From contig CAVWEM010000019.1 in NCBI GenBank assembly GCA_963753955.1, positions 1 through 64,000 on the forward strand: 64,000 nucleotides of DNA. The letters are read 5' to 3'. Origin of the DNA: Methylumidiphilus sp963753955 (GTDB taxonomy: Bacteria > Pseudomonadota > Gammaproteobacteria > Methylococcales > Methylococcaceae). The notes under the pieces were generated by a model that had not been told where the DNA came from, made no database searches, and was given only the letters and a program-made list of their open reading frames with translations. Position 1 is the stretch's first letter. Each line of letters starts with the position of its first letter. Shown here in pieces: positions 60,708 through 64,000 of the stretch. Made by a program: the position numbers and the translations under genes.

Positions 60708-60775
60708 CGTTCGTAGTCCCGGCTTTAGACGGTTCAACAACATAAATAACCGCCTGAAGGCGGGACTACAAACAT
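60708..60775. repeat. Hairpin repeat related to the core of the 6091-6215 element
   Basis: GTTCGTAGTCCCGGCTTTAG begins one arm and AACCGCCTGAAGGCGGGACT, then ACAAAC, forms the other. The same core occurs at 6131-6196 but without the 16-bp terminal repeats found there. It sits between the ATPase gene and dapC. Confidence 0.6.
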
Positions 60776-60778
60776 TTT

Positions 60779-61984
60779 TCATAATCCCGCCACAAATTCC
60801 TTAATCCGCCCAGCCGCCTCAACGCATTCCGCCAAAGGCGCGACCAAGGCCATGCGGACATGGTTCGAGCCGGGATTGATACCCTGCGCTTCCCGCGACA
60901 AATACCCACCGGGCAAGACCGTAATATTCTGACGCGCAAACAAATCGCGGGTAAAAACCTCGCCGTCCAATCCTATGCGACCGACATCTGGCCATAGGTA
61001 AAATCCGGCGGGTGGGATTTCCACATCCAATACGCCACCCAAAATATCGACAACAGCGGCAAACTTGGCCCGATAGAGGGCGCGGTTTGCCACCACATGC
61101 TCCTCATCCCGCCATGCCGCCAAGCTGGCCTGCTGCACCGGCAACGATAAAGCGCAGCCGTGGTAGGTGCGATACAACAGATACTTTTCCAAGATGGCGG
61201 CATCCCCGGCGACGAAGCCCGAGCGCAGACCCGGCGCGTTGGAGCGTTTGGATAGGCTGTGGAACACGACGCAACGCTTGAAGCCGGTGTTGCCCATCGC
61301 ATAGGCGGTTTGCAGCAAGCCTTGCGGCGGGCGGGCCTCTTCGGCGTAAAGCTCCGAATAGCACTCGTCCGCCGCGATCACAAAATCAAAGCGCTCGGCC
61401 AGCTCGATCAGCTTGCGTTGCGTAGCCTCGCCCATCACCGCGCCTGTGGGGTTGCCGGGCGAGCAGATATAAAGGAGTTGGCAACGCGCCCAGACTTCAT
61501 CCGGCACGGCGTCGAAATCCGGCAGGTGGCCCGTCTCCCGTGTGGTGTTGAGGAAATACGGATCCGCCCCGGCCAGCAAGGCCGCACCCTCGTAGATCTG
61601 ATAGAAGGGATTGGGCATCGCCACCAAGGGCTCTGGACCGGGATCGACCACGCATTGGGCAAACGAAAACAGTGCTTCGCGGGTGCCGTTCACCGGGATG
61701 GCATGGCGCTCGGCATCGACCACGCCCGCAGGCAGCTTGAAGCGCACGGAGAGCCAGTCGGCGATGGCCTGCCGCAACAGAGCAATGCCCTTGGTCGCGG
61801 GGTAGTTGCCCAACCCGCCCAAATGGGCAACCAGCGCGTCGCTAATCAATTTAGGTGTGGGGTGTTGTGGCTCGCCGATGGACAGGGCGATGTGCGGCTT
61901 GTCGGCAGGCGGATTGATGCCTTGTTTCAGGCGGGCGAGCTTCTCAAAGGGATAGGGCTGTAGCTTGGACAGATGGGGGTTCAC
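60779..61984 (-). CDS. dapC: Succinyldiaminopimelate transaminase DapC
   Basis: This PLP class I/II aminotransferase has 401 residues. The motifs are ALSIGEPQHPTPKLISDALV, YPATKGIALLRQAIADWL, PNPFYQIYEGAALLAG, CSPGNPTGAV, AADECYSELY and the Schiff-base Lys in SLSKRSNAPGLRSGFVAGD. It acts just downstream of DapD in lysine/DAP synthesis. Confidence 0.94.
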   Translation of the reverse strand: MNPHLSKLQPYPFEKLARLKQGINPPADKPHIALSIGEPQHPTPKLISDALVAHLGGLGNYPATKGIALLRQAIADWLSVRFKLPAGVVDAERHAIPVNGTREALFSFAQCVVDPGPEPLVAMPNPFYQIYEGAALLAGADPYFLNTTRETGHLPDFDAVPDEVWARCQLLYICSPGNPTGAVMGEATQRKLIELAERFDFVIAADECYSELYAEEARPPQGLLQTAYAMGNTGFKRCVVFHSLSKRSNAPGLRSGFVAGDAAILEKYLLYRTYHGCALSLPVQQASLAAWRDEEHVVANRALYRAKFAAVVDILGGVLDVEIPPAGFYLWPDVGRIGLDGEVFTRDLFARQNITVLPGGYLSREAQGINPGSNHVRMALVAPLAECVEAAGRIKEFVAGL

Positions 61985-62339
61985 GGAAGGCGAGGGTTCC
62001 AGTTAAGAAGTTGCCGCCGAAAAGGCCTGCCCGCTGGCGGGCTTCGCCTGAGTTCAAGGCCGATAGTATAGGGGATAAGGTTCCGGCTTCCAACAAGGCC
62101 ACTGTCCGGGCGGCCTCGCAAGTCCCTTCTCGCCTTTGGGATTGGAGGCCAAAACCGCCACCCTTGAGGTCAATCCAGACAACACCATGCCCTGTCACCC
62201 TCACCGAGCGAAAGCCAGCACCGGGGAAATATTGCCGAATGTCATAAAGATGTAATAGGACTCTTGGACAATACGGTCGCAAGCGTTGCGTTCAAGCAAC
62301 ACAACGTAAAATTTTACAACAACCTGAGTGGGTATTTAG
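61985..62339. other. Divergent intergenic region dapC / porin
   Basis: These 355 bp contain no convincing gene. They hold a GCCCGC/GGCGGGC stem (about 62027-62041) and, on the right, the Pho-box-like site at 62239-62256. Confidence 0.5.
62239..62272 (+). promoter_or_regulatory. Pho-box-like site and -10 element upstream of the porin gene
   Basis: TGTCATAAAGATGTAAT resembles the PhoB box: two TGTCA(T)-type 7-mers spaced by AAAG. GACAAT (62267-62272) could serve as the -10, with PhoB replacing a -35. This fits a phosphate-selective porin downstream. Confidence 0.5.
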
Positions 62340-64000
62340 GTGAACTATAAAACCTTGAAGAAGGCCAACATGCTGTTGGCTCTGGCCCTTTTCGGATTTG
62401 CCGCCCATGGCGCGGCGGCCGACAAGGAACTTTTAGACATCCTGTTGAAAAACGGCTCGATCAACAAATCCCAATACAATGCGATGAGCGGCAAGGAAGG
62501 CCTGGCCAGCAGCGAACTGCTTGATGTCCTGTCGAAAAACGGCACCATCACCAAAGATCAGTACACCAATCTGACCAAGAAGAATCCCTCCCTCGCTGCC
62601 GCCGCGCCTGCGGCGGCCGCCCCCGCTGCCACACTGAAGCTGCCGCCCGATGCGGCCATCGTCAGACTGGGCGAAGATGGCCTTAGATTCGAGTCGAACG
62701 ATGGCAATTTCAAAGCCAAGATTGGCGGCCGGTTCCAGATCGACAGCCAAGTCAACTCTAACGATTCTAATGCCCCGTATGGTACGGCCCTTGCCAATGG
62801 TGTGGGTTTCCGTCGCGCCCGTCTGTTCGTGGAGGGCAACATGTTCAAGGACTACGACTACCGGTTTGAGTATGACTTTGCCCGCAACAACGGCGGCACC
62901 CAGGGCATCACCGACGCCTTCGTCAAATACATCCATTTCAAGCCCTTCGCCATCACCATCGGCCAGCAGAACGAAGGCAAGTCGATGGAATCGGTCATGA
63001 GCAACAATTACCTGACCTTCATCGAACGCTCCCTGCCCAACAATGCCTTCATCGAACAGGGTGCGAACAGCAAATACCAATTGGGCATCAAGGGGGAAAC
63101 CTATGACAAGCTCTGGGAACGGCCCTATACCGTGAACGCCGGACTCACCACCGAATCGGTAGGCGCACCCGGGCCTGGCAATAGCTCGGACAACTCCCAG
63201 GGCGTTTGTGCCGCTGGCGGTGCCGGCTGTGCCAACGCCACCAACATCAACCGCAATGCGTTCAGCGGCAATACCAGCTACCAAGGCGTGGGCCGCGCCA
63301 CGTTCGCGCCCATCAGGGAAAAAGATGGCACGCTCCTCCATACCGGCGTTTGGGGTTCCTGGCGTAGCGTCAACAACAACTATAATGCCGATGGCACACT
63401 CAGAACAGGCGGCTGGCTCTATCAATCGCAGCCTGACACCGACGTGGACCGCACCAACTGGATCAATACCGGCAACTTGACCAATACCAAAGTGGTCGGT
63501 GGCAAGAATGTCGTCAACCATCAGGTCAATGGTATCGGCATGTTCGGCGCGGAACTCGCGGGTGCCTGGGGTCCGATCCATGGGGGGGCTGAATACATGC
63601 AGACCCAGATCTCTGGTATCGGCTATTCCAGCGCCGATGTCTTGCGGGGTTATTACGCCTACGCAGGCTGGTTCCTGACCGGCGAGACGCGCCCGTACGA
63701 CGAAAAGAAGGGTACTTGGGGTCGCCTCGTTCCGAAGCAGAATTTCCTCAACGGAGATGGCTGGGGCGCTTTTGAACTCGCCTACCGCTATGATTTGATG
63801 GACATGAACACCACGCATATCAACGGCGGCAGCATGAATGCCGGCACCTTGGCCTTGAACTGGTACCTCAACTCGCATGTGCGCTTCATGACAGACTGGG
63901 TGCATGTGATGGGTGTGCAAAATAATGCGGCTCTGGCAGCCGCCGGCGGTAAATGCGCATTCCCAGGCGCGGGAACAAACGCAAGCATAGGCTGCTTCAA
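62340..64000 (+). CDS. Phosphate-selective porin (OprO/OprP family), truncated by the window edge
   Basis: The open frame starts at the GTG at 62340 (MNYKTLKKANMLLALALFGF, signal peptide ending AAHGAAA) and has no stop up to 64000. The N-terminal part holds two copies of a coiled-coil motif, ELLDILLKNGSINKSQYNAM and ELLDVLSKNGTITKDQYTNL. The beta-barrel begins FKAKIGGRFQIDSQVNSND and RRARLFVEGNMFKDYDYRFE. Typical strands follow: GQQNEGKSMESVMSNNYLTF, GGAEYMQTQ, YYAYAGWFLTGETRPY and LAYRYDLMDMN. The C-terminal barrel strands are outside the window. It is an outer-membrane anion channel. Confidence 0.88.
   Translation, partial: MNYKTLKKANMLLALALFGFAAHGAAADKELLDILLKNGSINKSQYNAMSGKEGLASSELLDVLSKNGTITKDQYTNLTKKNPSLAAAAPAAAAPAATLKLPPDAAIVRLGEDGLRFESNDGNFKAKIGGRFQIDSQVNSNDSNAPYGTALANGVGFRRARLFVEGNMFKDYDYRFEYDFARNNGGTQGITDAFVKYIHFKPFAITIGQQNEGKSMESVMSNNYLTFIERSLPNNAFIEQGANSKYQLGIKGETYDKLWERPYTVNAGLTTESVGAPGPGNSSDNSQGVCAAGGAGCANATNINRNAFSGNTSYQGVGRATFAPIREKDGTLLHTGVWGSWRSVNNNYNADGTLRTGGWLYQSQPDTDVDRTNWINTGNLTNTKVVGGKNVVNHQVNGIGMFGAELAGAWGPIHGGAEYMQTQISGIGYSSADVLRGYYAYAGWFLTGETRPYDEKKGTWGRLVPKQNFLNGDGWGAFELAYRYDLMDMNTTHINGGSMNAGTLALNWYLNSHVRFMTDWVHVMGVQNNAALAAAGGKCAFPGAGTNASIGCF

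Noticed and set aside
62433..63920. Long open frame (495 codons) on the minus strand
   Set aside because: It mirrors the porin gene. The plus-strand frame has a signal peptide and OprO/OprP strands, while the minus product has no family resemblance.

Overview
The window comes from a gammaproteobacterial chromosome, about 60% GC. Several gene neighbourhoods are classical for that class: nnr-tsaE-amiB-mutL-miaA with queG divergent, ponA(mrcA) divergent from pilMNOPQ-aroK-aroB, glrK-glrR, trxA-rho, and dapC/dapD. A 16S rRNA 5' end lies on the minus strand at the left edge. A PEP-CTERM protein gene with a sigma-54 promoter suggests an exopolysaccharide/exosortase-type environmental bacterium. The sequence alone does not fix the genus. 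The 5' domain of the 16S is unusually GC-rich (about 65% by my count), which hints at a thermophilic or moderately thermophilic lineage.

Layout: 1-900, 16S rRNA with tandem promoters. 946-7134, a broken mtaB-like gene, cysZ, the glrR/glrK two-component system and mepA. 7135-10311, an accessory stretch with a PEP-CTERM gene, several palindromic repeat families, a brnT/brnA toxin-antitoxin pair and the remnant of a REP-associated (RAYT) transposase. 10293-18641, miaA, mutL, a TPR-glycosyltransferase, amidase, tsaE, nnr and queG. 18638-24636, a PP2C phosphatase, a lipoprotein, a DUF2760/Hsp70 operon, an AT-richer TIR/deoxyribosyltransferase-like gene and a TPR protein. 24649-31842, uvrD, Uma2, decayed toxin-antitoxin genes, a TPR gene split by a MITE, and hemE. 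31852-43950, mrcA, the type IV pilus assembly operon with aroK and aroB, rpmE, xthA and ampG. 44033-50329, tRNA-Phe followed by a type I restriction system whose methylase is fused to a half-size specificity subunit. 50684-56277, an HTTM/DCC1 fusion, trxA, rho, a decayed MNT/HepT pair and a damaged argG. 56527-61984, a small secreted protein, then dapD and dapC separated by an ATPase/Toprim (DUF3226) defence-like module interrupted by an IS5-type element. 62340-64000, a phosphate-selective porin gene running off the right edge, with a Pho-box-like site upstream.

Two themes stand out. First, short palindromic elements are abundant and several sit inside genes: a 165-bp MITE with a perfect 8-bp target duplication in a TPR gene, a 125-bp MITE-like element, a repeat splitting a DUF433 antitoxin, and repeats that supply the N-terminus and stop codon of miaA. 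Second, many genes carry frameshifts or nonsense codons (mtaB, nnr, hsdM, pilQ, argG, DUF3226, the TIR-like gene). Two of these are single missing C residues in six-C runs, so consensus errors must be excluded before calling real gene decay. The accessory cargo (type I RM, ATPase-Toprim pair, TIR-like protein, BrnTA, DUF5615/DUF433, MNT/HepT) looks like defence and toxin-antitoxin genes at several stages of erosion.
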